Assembly (NCBI GenBank): GCA_002737595.1
Contig: NSHZ01000009.1
Span: forward strand, 1 to 27,854
Source: Actinomycetota bacterium
GTDB lineage: Bacteria; Actinomycetota; Actinomycetes; Nanopelagicales; Nanopelagicaceae
DNA length: 27,854 nucleotides
Direction: 5' to 3'
Below are positions 15,799-24,328 of the stretch, in pieces. The notes beneath the pieces were generated by a model, which searched no databases, was not told the origin of the DNA, and was given only the letters and a program-made list of their open reading frames with translations. Position 1 is the stretch's first letter. Each line of letters starts with the position of its first letter. The translations under genes were made by a program, and so were the position numbers.

Positions 15799-16740
15799 AT
15801 GAAGGCGAAACTTCAACCTCTTTCCATAGTGGCCGCCGCTGGCGCCGGAGTACTTCTTCTGGTCTGTCTTTTTTGGAATGAAATCTGGCGTTCACCACAG
15901 TGGGTGTGGCAATCTTTCAAGTCGCTTCAAGAAGAATTCAGCTATGAGTCTTCTAGCTACAGGTTGGTAAACATTTATTTTCTGTTTAACTCGCTGGCTG
16001 CGATGCTCATCTTGGTGAGTTTACCTCTTTTACTCTTTGGTTCGCTCTTCAAGGTAAGAGCATTGAAGATCATCTCCGCCATAATTGGCCTCTTTTCTTT
16101 AATCATGTTCCCACTCATTTTTATTCCTGTCTTCTTAAAATTTGGCGATGGATTTGAATGGACATTCCGGAACCAATTTTTAAATCATTATTTCCCAACA
16201 AATTATTTGGCTCCGATCTGGCTTCTGATTTTTGGAATCCTCGGGTTGAAGAAGAGATCCCTCGAAAACATTGATGTACTTACCTCTCCATTTCCTGCCC
16301 CATCTATGCCTACCCCGTTACCTTCCTTCACGACCCCTACATATGCAGCGAGTTCATTAGGAGAGACGCCCATGCAAAATCCCACCTGGACCATTTTCTT
16401 ACCCGGGCAAGAGCCGCGTTCGGTCGATTACATCACCCTGCAAAGTTGGGCACAGGCAAAATTGATATCGGGCGATCTGATGGTGCGAGATGATGCATCA
16501 GGGGCTACCTACTTTCTCAAGCAGATCCCAGGGGTATTTTCTGATAAGGATTACATGACTGCGCTGCTGCTAAGCATCTTCCTTGGCGGCCTTGGAATTG
16601 ATCGCTTCTACCTCGGTTACACCGGACTGGGCATAGCAAAACTGCTCACACTTGGTGGTTGCGGTGTCTGGAGCTTAATTGATCTCATTTTGATCGCGAT
16701 GCGCAATATTCCAGATTCAAATAACCGCCCACTGGCGTAA
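15799..16740 (+). CDS. Membrane protein with GYF-like and TM2 domains
   Basis: About 313 residues. Helices at roughly 9-30, 55-75, 80-110 and 125-150 form an N-terminal membrane part; a Pro/Thr/Ser-rich linker (about 165-190) leads to a GYF_2-like segment (WTIFLPGQEPRSVDYITLQSWAQ, about 196-250), which is the usual partner of the C-terminal TM2 domain (about 255-305). The TM2 signature is clear: ALLLSIFLGGLGIDRFYLGYTGLG, then LLTLGGCGVWSLIDLILI. TM2 proteins have no agreed molecular function. The start is uncertain: the ATG at 15799 or a GTG two codons earlier, which sits 6 bases after TGTGAT, a weak -10. The stop codon abuts the stop of the convergent acyl-CoA ligase gene with no base between. 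Confidence 0.72.
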   Translation: MKAKLQPLSIVAAAGAGVLLLVCLFWNEIWRSPQWVWQSFKSLQEEFSYESSSYRLVNIYFLFNSLAAMLILVSLPLLLFGSLFKVRALKIISAIIGLFSLIMFPLIFIPVFLKFGDGFEWTFRNQFLNHYFPTNYLAPIWLLIFGILGLKKRSLENIDVLTSPFPAPSMPTPLPSFTTPTYAASSLGETPMQNPTWTIFLPGQEPRSVDYITLQSWAQAKLISGDLMVRDDASGATYFLKQIPGVFSDKDYMTALLLSIFLGGLGIDRFYLGYTGLGIAKLLTLGGCGVWSLIDLILIAMRNIPDSNNRPLA

Positions 16741-18270
16741 TTACTTCTTAAATTGCTCCAGTAGTACGCGCTTCAGGACTTTTCCACTAGGTCCGAGTGG
16801 CATCTCGGTGACAAACTCCACGTGGCGAGGGTACTTGTATGAACCAATATGCTCTTTGGTCCATTCGATGAGTTCTACTGCGACCACCGCACCCTCTTCG
16901 GCAACAATGACTGCCACAATCTCTTCGCCGTGAACATCATCTGGAATGCCGATGACGGCCACTTGCTTGATGCCTGGATAGCGAATGATGACTTCTTCCA
17001 CTTCGCGTGGGTACACATTGAATCCACCACGAATGATCATGTCCTTCGTACGATCAACGATGCTGATAAAGCCTTCTTCATCTTTGATGCCAATATCTCC
17101 GCTACGGAACCACCCATCAATAATGGCTTCGGCTGTTGCCTTCGGATTATTGAGATAACCCTTGAAAATATTGTGACCTCGAATAACGATCTCCCCGCGC
17201 TCGCCTTGTGGTAATAGCACGATGCGATCTACGATTTCCGCATCTGCAATCTCTACATCAACACCCCAAATGGCGCAGCCAACCGTTCCTGGCTTGCGAC
17301 CGTATCGCTCTTGATTAAATGTGGCCACAGGGGATGTCTCTGAAAGTCCATATCCTTCATAGATATCAATATCAAAAACTTCTTTGACCTTCTCGATGGT
17401 TGCTACTGGAATAGCAGCACCACCGCTGGCAGCCATGCGCAATGGCGGACGATCTGGGTTTGTCTTTGCTGCTTCAAGTAAAGCAATGAACATGGTGGGT
17501 ACGCCCGCCATCACAGAAACTTTTTCACTCACCATTAATTCAAGTACCGGACCTGCTTCGAATCTTGGCACCAGCACAATTGATGCTCCGACGCGAAATC
17601 CCCCATTAAGAACTACCGTTTGTCCAAAAGAGTGAAAGAGTGGAAGCGCACCCAGCATGACGTCAGTTGATTTCAATTCGATAGTGTCAAATGCAGTGGT
17701 GTTTACGTTCCACAAAATGTTGTCGTGCGAGAGCATGGCACCTTTTGGCTTACCTGTGGTTCCCGAGGTGTAGAGCACTACCGCTTCATCTTGTGGTTCT
17801 CGAGGGAGATAAGTGTCAAGAGGTGTGGCGGTGGCGGCTAGCGCTTCCATGCGTTCAATTCCATCCGGGCAACCATCAAGGACTCCGAGCAATTCCACAC
17901 CGGCAGCTTTTGCAGCCACGGCGCCTTCACCGAGAAGTGGAGCAGCACCAATCATGATCTTGGCACCACAATCACGCAGGATGTACTCCATCTCATCGTG
18001 CTTGAGAAGTGAGTGCACTGGAACCACACTTGCGCCCACGGCGAGCGCTCCATAATAGGCGAATGCGAATTGTGGGATGTTGGGAATCAAGAGCGCAACG
18101 CGGTCTCCTGGTTGCACTCCACGAGATTTCAAGACGGCTCCATAGCGCAGGGCTTGGTCCCAGACCGCGGCATATGGCACCCGCGCGTTACCCAAAACAA
18201 GGGCATCTTTGGTGGGGAAACGACGGGCAGATTCCGCCAGAATGGAGGCCACGCTGCAACGACTACTCAT
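16741..18270 (-). CDS. Acyl-CoA ligase (AMP-binding, FadD-like)
   Basis: A 509-residue ANL-superfamily enzyme that adenylates a carboxylic acid and transfers it to CoA. Motifs in order: P-loop-like LYTSGTTGKPKGAMLSH (about 166-182), the A5 motif GYGLSETSP (306-314), GWFRSGD (386-392), DRTKDMIIRGGFNVYPREVEE (406-426, hinge and pantetheine region) and the catalytic Lys K497 in GPSGK. Length and motifs fit medium/long-chain fatty acyl or aryl-acid ligases; the chain length cannot be told. It follows glutamate dehydrogenase on the minus strand with a 65-base gap that contains a hairpin at 18280-18297. Only a weak AGG precedes the ATG at 18268-18270. Its stop abuts that of the TM2 gene. Confidence 0.9.
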   Translation of the reverse strand: MSSRCSVASILAESARRFPTKDALVLGNARVPYAAVWDQALRYGAVLKSRGVQPGDRVALLIPNIPQFAFAYYGALAVGASVVPVHSLLKHDEMEYILRDCGAKIMIGAAPLLGEGAVAAKAAGVELLGVLDGCPDGIERMEALAATATPLDTYLPREPQDEAVVLYTSGTTGKPKGAMLSHDNILWNVNTTAFDTIELKSTDVMLGALPLFHSFGQTVVLNGGFRVGASIVLVPRFEAGPVLELMVSEKVSVMAGVPTMFIALLEAAKTNPDRPPLRMAASGGAAIPVATIEKVKEVFDIDIYEGYGLSETSPVATFNQERYGRKPGTVGCAIWGVDVEIADAEIVDRIVLLPQGERGEIVIRGHNIFKGYLNNPKATAEAIIDGWFRSGDIGIKDEEGFISIVDRTKDMIIRGGFNVYPREVEEVIIRYPGIKQVAVIGIPDDVHGEEIVAVIVAEEGAVVAVELIEWTKEHIGSYKYPRHVEFVTEMPLGPSGKVLKRVLLEQFKK

Positions 18271-18279
18271 GGCGCCTAT

Positions 18280-18297
18280 CGTGGCTGAAAAACCACG
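18280..18297 (-). terminator. Hairpin between glutamate dehydrogenase and acyl-CoA ligase genes
   Basis: On the minus strand CGTGGTT and AGCCACG pair over seven positions (one G-T wobble) around a four-base TTTC loop. It ends 10 bases before the ligase ATG and 39 bases after the dehydrogenase stop. It may be a terminator without a U-tract, or a structure in the ligase leader. Confidence 0.35.
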
Positions 18298-18335
18298 TTT
18301 CGGCTAGAGGAAAGGCTGGATCTCTCTGGAGTAGA

Positions 18336-19589
18336 TCAGGGGTAGAGGCCGCGGAGCTTATGGGCCTCAGCGACTCTTCCCACGCCAATGGCGTGCGCAG
18401 CCGTTCGCCAACTAATCCCCTTGGTATCGGATAAATCATGCACTTCGCTGATCGCACGCATCATCATCTTGTTGAGGCGCTCAGCAACTTCGTCCAGGGT
18501 CCAGAAATAATCCTGGTTATCTTGCACCCACTCGAAGTAGGAAACGATGACGCCACCACTGTTGGCCAAGATATCTGGAACCACCAGGATGCCCTTGTCA
18601 TTCAGAACGTCATCACCCGAAGGTGTGGTGGGTGCGTTTGCGCCCTCGACGATCACCTTGGCTCGCACAGCGAGAGAACTCTTTCCTGTCAAGGAGTCGG
18701 CAAGTGCTGCAGGAATAAGTACATCGCAATCAAAGTGCAAAAGCTCTTCATTGGTGATGCGATCAAGACCTGGGATATTTGCCAGCGTGCCATGCTCCTT
18801 AATACCTTCCCACAGTTCATCAATGGTGGCAAAACCGGTCGCTCCTCCGGAGACATCAGTAATGGCCACCACCTTCATGCCCATCTTTTCGACGGCCTTC
18901 GCGGCCCAGTAACCCACTTTTCCAAAACCTTGAATAGCAACGCGAGCGCCTTCGATGGGGATGTTGCGTGACTTCAATGCTTCGCGAGCTGCAATGGCCA
19001 CACCGTCACCCGTAGCACTGTTACGGCCGAGTGAACCTCCAAGCACGATTGGCTTACCAGTAACAACACCGGGCACTGAATACCCGGCATTGACTGAGTA
19101 GGTATCCATCATCCACGCCATGTTGCGCTCATCAGTTCCGACGTCGGGGGCTGGAATATCGCGTTCTGGTCCGATGATAGGAAGAATTTCGCTGGTGTAT
19201 CGACGCGTAAGGCGTTCGTTTTCCCGCAATGAGAGCGTGCCTGAATCCACGGCCACGCCGCCCTTGGCGCCACCAAAGGGCAGGTTAGTGAGAGCACACT
19301 TCCACGTCATGAGCATTGCAAGTGCGATGGTTTCGTTTAGATCAATATCCGGGTGAAAACGTATCCCACCTTTGGAAGGACCGCGGGTGGTGGAGTACTG
19401 CACGCGATAGCCCTTGAACATCTCTACTCGCTCGTCATCGCGACGAAGCGGCACGGCCACCTCAAGAACGCGTCGAGCCGTCGAAAGGGTAGCCCACTCA
19501 CTTTCGGACAGCCCTAAGTAGTCAACTGCGGTGCGAAGTTGAGAGAGGGCGGTGGCGAGCGGACTTTCAGCAACTGATTCTGTGGGCAT
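18336..19589 (-). CDS. gdhA: Glutamate dehydrogenase (Glu/Leu/Phe/Val dehydrogenase family)
   Basis: A 417-residue enzyme that interconverts glutamate with 2-oxoglutarate and ammonia. Substrate-site residues are visible: K97 in TWKCAL, catalytic K109 in LPFGGAKGG, D149 in PAPDVGT; the dinucleotide fold has GFGKVG (221-226), and the adenine-ribose acidic residue follows in VAITDVSGG (D245), which suggests NAD as cofactor. Length matches RocG/GudB-type catabolic enzymes. The ATG at 19587-19589 has GGAGG 6 bases upstream. It lies 20 bases after the nicT stop, so the two genes may share a transcript. In the window's context it could recycle glutamate released from gamma-glutamyl compounds, but this is inference. 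Confidence 0.93.
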   Translation of the reverse strand: MPTESVAESPLATALSQLRTAVDYLGLSESEWATLSTARRVLEVAVPLRRDDERVEMFKGYRVQYSTTRGPSKGGIRFHPDIDLNETIALAMLMTWKCALTNLPFGGAKGGVAVDSGTLSLRENERLTRRYTSEILPIIGPERDIPAPDVGTDERNMAWMMDTYSVNAGYSVPGVVTGKPIVLGGSLGRNSATGDGVAIAAREALKSRNIPIEGARVAIQGFGKVGYWAAKAVEKMGMKVVAITDVSGGATGFATIDELWEGIKEHGTLANIPGLDRITNEELLHFDCDVLIPAALADSLTGKSSLAVRAKVIVEGANAPTTPSGDDVLNDKGILVVPDILANSGGVIVSYFEWVQDNQDYFWTLDEVAERLNKMMMRAISEVHDLSDTKGISWRTAAHAIGVGRVAEAHKLRGLYP

Positions 19590-19609
19590 AATGAACCTCC
19601 AGAAACACT

Positions 19610-20770
19610 CTAGTCGATATGCAGCTCGCGGTGAGTATGTTCTGACTCACTAATTCCAGATGAATATTTGACTTCGTACTTGCGTACACGCCAGACAATT
19701 ACTGAAAGCGCCCAGGCTCCTAAGAAAGATCCGACAATAAAGTAACCCAGCGAACCTAGGTCGACATTCGCGATAGTTTTGAAAGGCTCGTACTTGCCAA
19801 TCGGTGTGTGTGTCGCCACCACACTGACTATTTGGATGGTGCCAATTACTAGAGCCACGAAAGTTGAGAGTGTTGTGGTGGTGATATTGTAATAAATCTT
19901 GCGCAGTGGGCTCGTGAAGGCCCATGAGTAGGCCTTCACCATAAAGATGCCGTCGAGTGAATCCATCAACGACATACCCGCAGCAAAAATAATGGGGAGT
20001 GCAATGATCGCCAGTGGTGGCAGGAAACCGCCCACAGTTCCCACAGCGGCAGTTGCCGAAAGACCAAGTAGTGCAACTTCAGTTGCAGTATCAAAACCTA
20101 AACCAAAGAGAAGTCCGATGGGGTAGAGCTGCCACGAGTGATCAAATCCCTTTGCAAAGCGTCCCTTAAAGAATCGCTTAATCAATCCACGATCACTAAG
20201 CATTTGGTCAAGGTGTTCGTGTGAGAACTTTCCACTCTTGGCATCGCGCCACACCTTCATAATCCCCACAAGAATTACGAGGTTAAGAATTCCTACTAGG
20301 TAGAGGAAGAATCCGGAAACGCTAGCACCAATAGTGCTTCCCGCGTCCGCGAATGAGGATTGCCATTCCACAGCTTTTTTCGCGGCGAAGGCAACGACCA
20401 CCGAAAGTACCAACACGACTGTTGAGTGGCCTAAGGAGAAGAAGAGCCCGACACCAAGTGGCTTCTTGCCCTTAGCCAACATCAAGCGTGTGGTGTCATC
20501 GATAGCCGCGATGTGATCGGCATCGAAGGCATGGCGTAAGCCGAATCCGTAGGCAAGGGCACCTGCGCTCGCATAGATCAGTGCGCCTTTACTGTCGGCA
20601 AGAGCGTGATATTTGGGGTCGGAGTTGTAGTAAATAAACAGACCCCAACCGACGATATGGAGCATCGCGACGGTACCGAGTACGCCAAAGAGCGCCGGCC
20701 ACTCGCTCCGCTCGAACTTCAGAGTGTGGCGAAGGCTCGGACGAGTCGAGTTAGCTACGCTGGTGCTCAT
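19610..20770 (-). CDS. nicT: NiCoT-family nickel/cobalt permease
   Basis: A 386-residue, eight-helix secondary transporter. The family signature RHAFDADHIAAIDDTTR is at 79-95 (H80, D83, D85, H86 are the HX4DH metal motif), followed by FFSLGHSTVVL (110-120) and LGFDTATEVALLG in the second half, both conserved in NiCoT permeases. The broad cytoplasmic loop after helix 4 is short. Takes up Ni2+ and/or Co2+. Start ATG at 20770 is 6 bases after a TAGCCT -10 and has no ribosome binding site, suggesting a leaderless mRNA. A candidate Nur operator (20784-20798) touches that -10, which would allow shut-off when nickel is plentiful. No nickel enzyme is encoded in the window. Confidence 0.93.
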   Translation of the reverse strand: MSTSVANSTRPSLRHTLKFERSEWPALFGVLGTVAMLHIVGWGLFIYYNSDPKYHALADSKGALIYASAGALAYGFGLRHAFDADHIAAIDDTTRLMLAKGKKPLGVGLFFSLGHSTVVLVLSVVVAFAAKKAVEWQSSFADAGSTIGASVSGFFLYLVGILNLVILVGIMKVWRDAKSGKFSHEHLDQMLSDRGLIKRFFKGRFAKGFDHSWQLYPIGLLFGLGFDTATEVALLGLSATAAVGTVGGFLPPLAIIALPIIFAAGMSLMDSLDGIFMVKAYSWAFTSPLRKIYYNITTTTLSTFVALVIGTIQIVSVVATHTPIGKYEPFKTIANVDLGSLGYFIVGSFLGAWALSVIVWRVRKYEVKYSSGISESEHTHRELHID

Positions 20771-20776
20771 GGCGGA

Positions 20777-20782
20777 AGGCTA
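20777..20782 (-). promoter_or_regulatory. -10 element TAGCCT for leaderless nicT
   Basis: On the minus strand TAGCCT is followed by six bases (TCCGCC) and the nicT ATG at 20770. The inverted repeat of the candidate operator begins at the next base upstream. Confidence 0.62.
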
Positions 20783-20799
20783 ATGCAAATCGTTTGCAT
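20783..20799. promoter_or_regulatory. Candidate Nur (nickel-responsive Fur-family) operator
   Basis: ATGCAAA-TCG-TTTGCAT is a perfect 7+7 inverted repeat. It contains TGCAA-N5-TTGCA, the core of the Streptomyces Nur box tTGCaa-N5-ttGCAA, and differs only at the two outermost bases. It lies immediately upstream of the nicT -10, in the spacer to any -35, where a bound repressor would block polymerase. A third TGCAT follows at 20801-20805. It is also upstream of the divergent secreted-protein gene. Confidence 0.6.
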
Positions 20800-20826
20800 C
20801 TGCATTTTTTAGCGGGAGGGAGTGGC

Positions 20827-22218
20827 ATGCGAAAGCACCTGCGCCTTGCCGCCGCGCTGAGCGCGCTCATGCTCCTGCCCGCCGCACTCGCCCATGCCTC
20901 ACTCACCCATGCCACGGCAGCCTCTAAACCCACCCGAGCCACCACCAAGCTCCCGCTCGTGGTCCCCACGGCGGTGCGCGGCCTGATGGCAGTAGACACC
21001 CGGCCAGATCGGATCACTCTCGGGTGGCAAGCACCCAGTAAAGGACTTCCCCTCGACTCATATCTGGTGATGTGGAGTACCGATGGCGGCATCACCTGGC
21101 TTTCCGATAAACGCTTGACCAAGACATCTTTTTCGATGACCAATGTGGAGAGTGGAACCGCCTACACCTTTGCGGTGAGCGCTGCCAACACCAAAGGTAT
21201 GGGTCCAGTTTCGATGATAAGTGCAAGTGCGAGTTATCCAACTCCACTCCCTGTCAGCGATGCCGCGCTCGCTCCATATCAAGGCCTCGGTATTTGGATT
21301 GACATGTATTCTTGGAGAAAGGTGCATGTTAAGAGCAAGAAGTTCACCGCAACATATCAACCATTCACTTGCGAGAGTATTGATGAGGCTGCTTCCTACG
21401 GAGCGCGCACGCTCTTTATTCAAACAGCTATGCCTGTCGAGTCTGCCACGATCTTAGATCCAGAATATTTAGCGCAACTGATTACATGCGCGAAGAAGAA
21501 CAATCTTTATGTCGTTGCTTGGTACTACCCACAATTACTTAATGTTGATCTAGATTTCACCAGGTCAGTTGCATCTGCGAGGCTTCCTGGCGTTGACTCA
21601 TTCGCTTTAGATATCGAATCTCGAAAGGTCGGCGAGACCTTTGACCGCAATAAACGCTTAATAGAGCTCTCCGATCGTTTGCATGCAGCCCTGCCGGATA
21701 TGGCATTGGCTGCAGTTACCTACACCCCTTATAACTTAGATGTAGCGCAACCCAACACGTGGCCTTACTTTCCTTGGGCGGCTCTTGCAAAAGATTTTGC
21801 AGTCTGGCAACCCATGACATATTGGAATGTGCGAAAGGGAGAGTTAGCACGAGGTGGCGCGTACACCACTCACACTATTTATGGATTGCGCGTACACCTC
21901 GGCCCCGAAGCGCGACTCAACATTGTCGGTGGGCTGAGCAGTAACGGCAAAGAGATCGTCGGCATGGTGGATTCCATGCAACTGGCTGGTCCCGGAGTCA
22001 TCGGCGGAGGGCTCTATCAATGGTCACAGATGTCCTGTGCCGCAAAGGAAGCGCAGCTACGCATTAACGCTTTTGACGGCAGTGGATTCCTGCGCAGCTT
22101 GCCGGCCATCACGCCGAAGTACACAAAGTTCTGCCAACCCAAGCGAATCCCAAACCCGGCAACAACACCCTTGCCCACCACAACCGTGTTGCCCGAAAGC
22201 ACCACCGCTACCTCATAG
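20827..22218 (+). CDS. Secreted protein: fibronectin type III domain plus glycoside-hydrolase-like TIM barrel
   Basis: A 463-residue exported protein. A signal peptide (about 1-24, ending near ALAHA) is followed by a linker, a fibronectin type III domain (about 40-135: LVVPTAVRGLMAV, ITLGWQAP, SYLVMWSTDGG, GTAYTFAVSAAN) and a barrel-like domain (about 145-425). The barrel has strand motifs resembling GH18-type enzymes: GVDSFALDIES, similar to the DxxDxDxE motif; WQPMTYW, similar to MxYD; and GGGLYQWSQ near the end. A Thr/Pro-rich tail follows. It may act on a cell-wall or environmental polysaccharide; the match is by motif only and the exact GH family is uncertain. Start ATG at 20827 has GGGAGGGAG just before it, better than an upstream in-frame ATG at 20794 that lies in the operator region. 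Confidence 0.66.
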   Translation: MRKHLRLAAALSALMLLPAALAHASLTHATAASKPTRATTKLPLVVPTAVRGLMAVDTRPDRITLGWQAPSKGLPLDSYLVMWSTDGGITWLSDKRLTKTSFSMTNVESGTAYTFAVSAANTKGMGPVSMISASASYPTPLPVSDAALAPYQGLGIWIDMYSWRKVHVKSKKFTATYQPFTCESIDEAASYGARTLFIQTAMPVESATILDPEYLAQLITCAKKNNLYVVAWYYPQLLNVDLDFTRSVASARLPGVDSFALDIESRKVGETFDRNKRLIELSDRLHAALPDMALAAVTYTPYNLDVAQPNTWPYFPWAALAKDFAVWQPMTYWNVRKGELARGGAYTTHTIYGLRVHLGPEARLNIVGGLSSNGKEIVGMVDSMQLAGPGVIGGGLYQWSQMSCAAKEAQLRINAFDGSGFLRSLPAITPKYTKFCQPKRIPNPATTPLPTTTVLPESTTATS

Positions 22219-22230
22219 GTGGAACCACCT
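22217..22230 (+). terminator. Hairpin at the end of the FN3/GH-like gene
   Basis: AGGTGG-AA-CCACCT is a perfect inverted repeat that starts inside the stop codon. It can fold as a 5-bp stem with a four-base loop. No U-tract follows, so the terminator role is only possible. Confidence 0.33.
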
Positions 22231-22321
22231 CCGCACTCGTGGAGAGCATTTCTGAACTCTTTCCGATAACATTTTTAGTGAGTCGTAAAAGAGTTACGGC
22301 GCGAACATGGATGGAATACTT

Positions 22322-24202
22322 ATGAAGCGCACCGGGCTCATGCTCCTCTCCATCATCGCTCTCGTGTCAGCCATGATTTCTCCGACTTACGCTGATTCCA
22401 TTCCAGATGAGCAATGGATCGCTCCTTTGCCGGCCGCTGTCCTCACCACTCCGTACACAGGCTTTCTTGCCGATGGCATTGGTGCTGCTCCCAACTCCGG
22501 TGACTCGTATCTTTTGGGTCAGGAAGCAGACGGCGTCGGCATTGGGACGAGCAATGTCTTGGCCAACCGTTGGTGTAAAGCGGTCACAGATCCTGAATGT
22601 GCACAAGTTAAGTACTTCAAATATTCAGCAACCTTAGGTTTTTGTTCCACCACTGTCACAATTGATTGCATCTCAGGAGTAGAAGCATTTGATGAAACGG
22701 GCAAAGCACTTGCGGTCAATAAAGTTAAATCCTTCTCGGGAACGAAGTATCAGCCCTTCACCGGATTTCCGAGCAAAGGAATCCCCAATGGTGCAGCAGC
22801 CGAGATCGTCGACATACCGGGCGCACCCCATTCTGGTGGCACGCAATATTTGATCGACGTTCACAATGATGGCTCCTGGCTTACTGGGGCGGATAAATCA
22901 CTCTCGAAAAGCTTCAACGCACAGATTTTTGGTATCAAACTAGGACCAGCTCCAGCAGGCGCAGATAAGGCTTTTCAAACAACTGCTGTGTACGCGGGAC
23001 AGAAACTTGGTGATAATCCAAAAGGCGGCGATGTGGTCGATTCTGCCTGCGTCGTTTACTCCGCAGCCGATAAGTCATGTGCACTTGGCTACACGATGCC
23101 ATTGGACGTAACTTTTAAGATCAACATAAAGACCTCGATCTACATTATGGGTTGGTTCCACGGCCGGATTTCAAATGCAAGTACTTCTTTCAATCTTGAT
23201 CAAAGTGGCGCAGCCCGAGTCGCCACAATTTCCTTCAGCGGAAATCCTGTTGTGGTTCCCACTTATTCGGCCTGGTCCAAGAGCGCCGACCTGCCCGCTG
23301 CAATAACTGCTTTCAACACCACATATCCAAAGAGAGTCTCCGGAACGATTTATGGCAGTAAATCCAAGTCGTCCACTGATAAAAAACCGGGGGATGAATT
23401 TTCTGGCGGTGTTTCTCTTGCGGATGCGATGTCTATTCAACTTCGCGCCAAGGAGTACGACCAGGCTTCTATCGACCAACTCAACACCTGGATCGCAAGT
23501 TTTGGAGATACGGCATCCTCTAGTCCGACGAGATGGATTTACCAAAGCATGGACATTTCATTTCTTACAAACTCGATTCTTGGCGCCAGTGGGCAGGGTG
23601 CAAGTAATCAGCAACCAGCGCAAGGTGGATCAGCTCCAGCGCAACCAGACAAAACAACTGAGTGCTATATCAAAAGTGGTAGGGACTTTAGTGGTGTTGT
23701 TTCTACAAACGCGACGCAATACATCTCCGGACCGCCTACTTTCGATGTGACTAATCAAAGTCTTGATTACAAAGTGGCTGCTCCGCATTACTTGGCCAAC
23801 GGAAAAGAATTTCAAGGTTCATACAACCTTGAAATCAGCGACACTCTCGCGCGCTGTCTCTACGGATTCACAGACGCACCTGTTGCAGCAACGGTCTCAG
23901 TGGTGGGAGTTAATGGCGAATCCAAAGTTTCAACCACCACCATGAGAGCTGCTGGTGGTTTTCTCAGACTCTCGGCGACAGGCTTCACTTTCTCTAGCCC
24001 TACGATTCGTGTGAAGTTGAGCCAGCCGACTGCGACCTCCACATCGGCTGCTGCGTCGACGACATCGACAAAGACGACCACAGCAGCCACCGCACCCACC
24101 AAGGTTGCGTCAAAAACCATCTCTTGCGTGAAGGGTAAGACTGTGAAGAAAGTTTCTGGTGTGAGTCCCAAGTGCCCCACGGGCTACAAGTTGAAAAAAT
24201 AA
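22322..24202 (+). CDS. Large secreted protein of unknown function with Cys/Lys-rich C-terminal module
   Basis: A 626-residue exported protein with a signal peptide (about 1-24, MKRTGLMLLS... ending near TYADS). The body has no catalytic motif I recognise; it is rich in Ser, Thr, Ala and Gly with paired Cys (for example FCSTTVTIDC near 108-117 and CVVYSAADKSC near 245-255), consistent with an extracellular beta-rich fold. A Gln/Ala/Pro-rich linker (about 427-447) separates two parts. The end is a Thr/Ser/Ala linker (about 568-595) followed by a short two-Cys, lysine-rich module (TISCVKGKTVKKV...KCPTGYKLKK), a tail I associate with exported proteins of freshwater actinobacteria. The start could also be the ATG at 22307; 22322 gives the better signal peptide. 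The stop is one base from the tRNA gene. Confidence 0.68.
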   Translation: MKRTGLMLLSIIALVSAMISPTYADSIPDEQWIAPLPAAVLTTPYTGFLADGIGAAPNSGDSYLLGQEADGVGIGTSNVLANRWCKAVTDPECAQVKYFKYSATLGFCSTTVTIDCISGVEAFDETGKALAVNKVKSFSGTKYQPFTGFPSKGIPNGAAAEIVDIPGAPHSGGTQYLIDVHNDGSWLTGADKSLSKSFNAQIFGIKLGPAPAGADKAFQTTAVYAGQKLGDNPKGGDVVDSACVVYSAADKSCALGYTMPLDVTFKINIKTSIYIMGWFHGRISNASTSFNLDQSGAARVATISFSGNPVVVPTYSAWSKSADLPAAITAFNTTYPKRVSGTIYGSKSKSSTDKKPGDEFSGGVSLADAMSIQLRAKEYDQASIDQLNTWIASFGDTASSSPTRWIYQSMDISFLTNSILGASGQGASNQQPAQGGSAPAQPDKTTECYIKSGRDFSGVVSTNATQYISGPPTFDVTNQSLDYKVAAPHYLANGKEFQGSYNLEISDTLARCLYGFTDAPVAATVSVVGVNGESKVSTTTMRAAGGFLRLSATGFTFSSPTIRVKLSQPTATSTSAAASTTSTKTTTAATAPTKVASKTISCVKGKTVKKVSGVSPKCPTGYKLKK

Positions 24203-24203
24203 G

Positions 24204-24276
24204 TGGGCCCTGTCGGGCTCGAACCGACGACCCACGGATTAAAAGTCCGTTGCTCTACCGACTGAGCTAAAGGCCC
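24204..24276 (-). tRNA. tRNA-Lys (anticodon TTT)
   Basis: 73 bases on the minus strand. The acceptor stem is GGGCCTT with AGGGCCC (one G-T pair), the D arm GCTCAGTCGGTAGAGC, the anticodon stem ACGGA/TCCGT with loop CTTTTAA (anticodon TTT, Lys), a five-base variable loop and the T arm GTCGG-TTCGAGC-CCGAC. The discriminator base is A and CCA is not encoded. Confidence 0.96.
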
Positions 24277-24286
24277 CAACTTGCTT

Positions 24287-24292
24287 AGTCTA
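24287..24292 (-). promoter_or_regulatory. -10 element TAGACT of the tRNA-Lys gene
   Basis: TAGACT on the minus strand lies 10 bases before the mature tRNA 5' end, giving a 5' leader of only a few bases. Confidence 0.5.
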
Positions 24293-24328
24293 ACCGATGG
24301 CCGCGGCTTCATTTCCCGCGCTGTTTGC

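Noticed and set aside
18438..18971. 177-codon open frame on the plus strand
   Set aside because: Antisense to glutamate dehydrogenase, whose motifs are complete; no family resemblance and no start signal.
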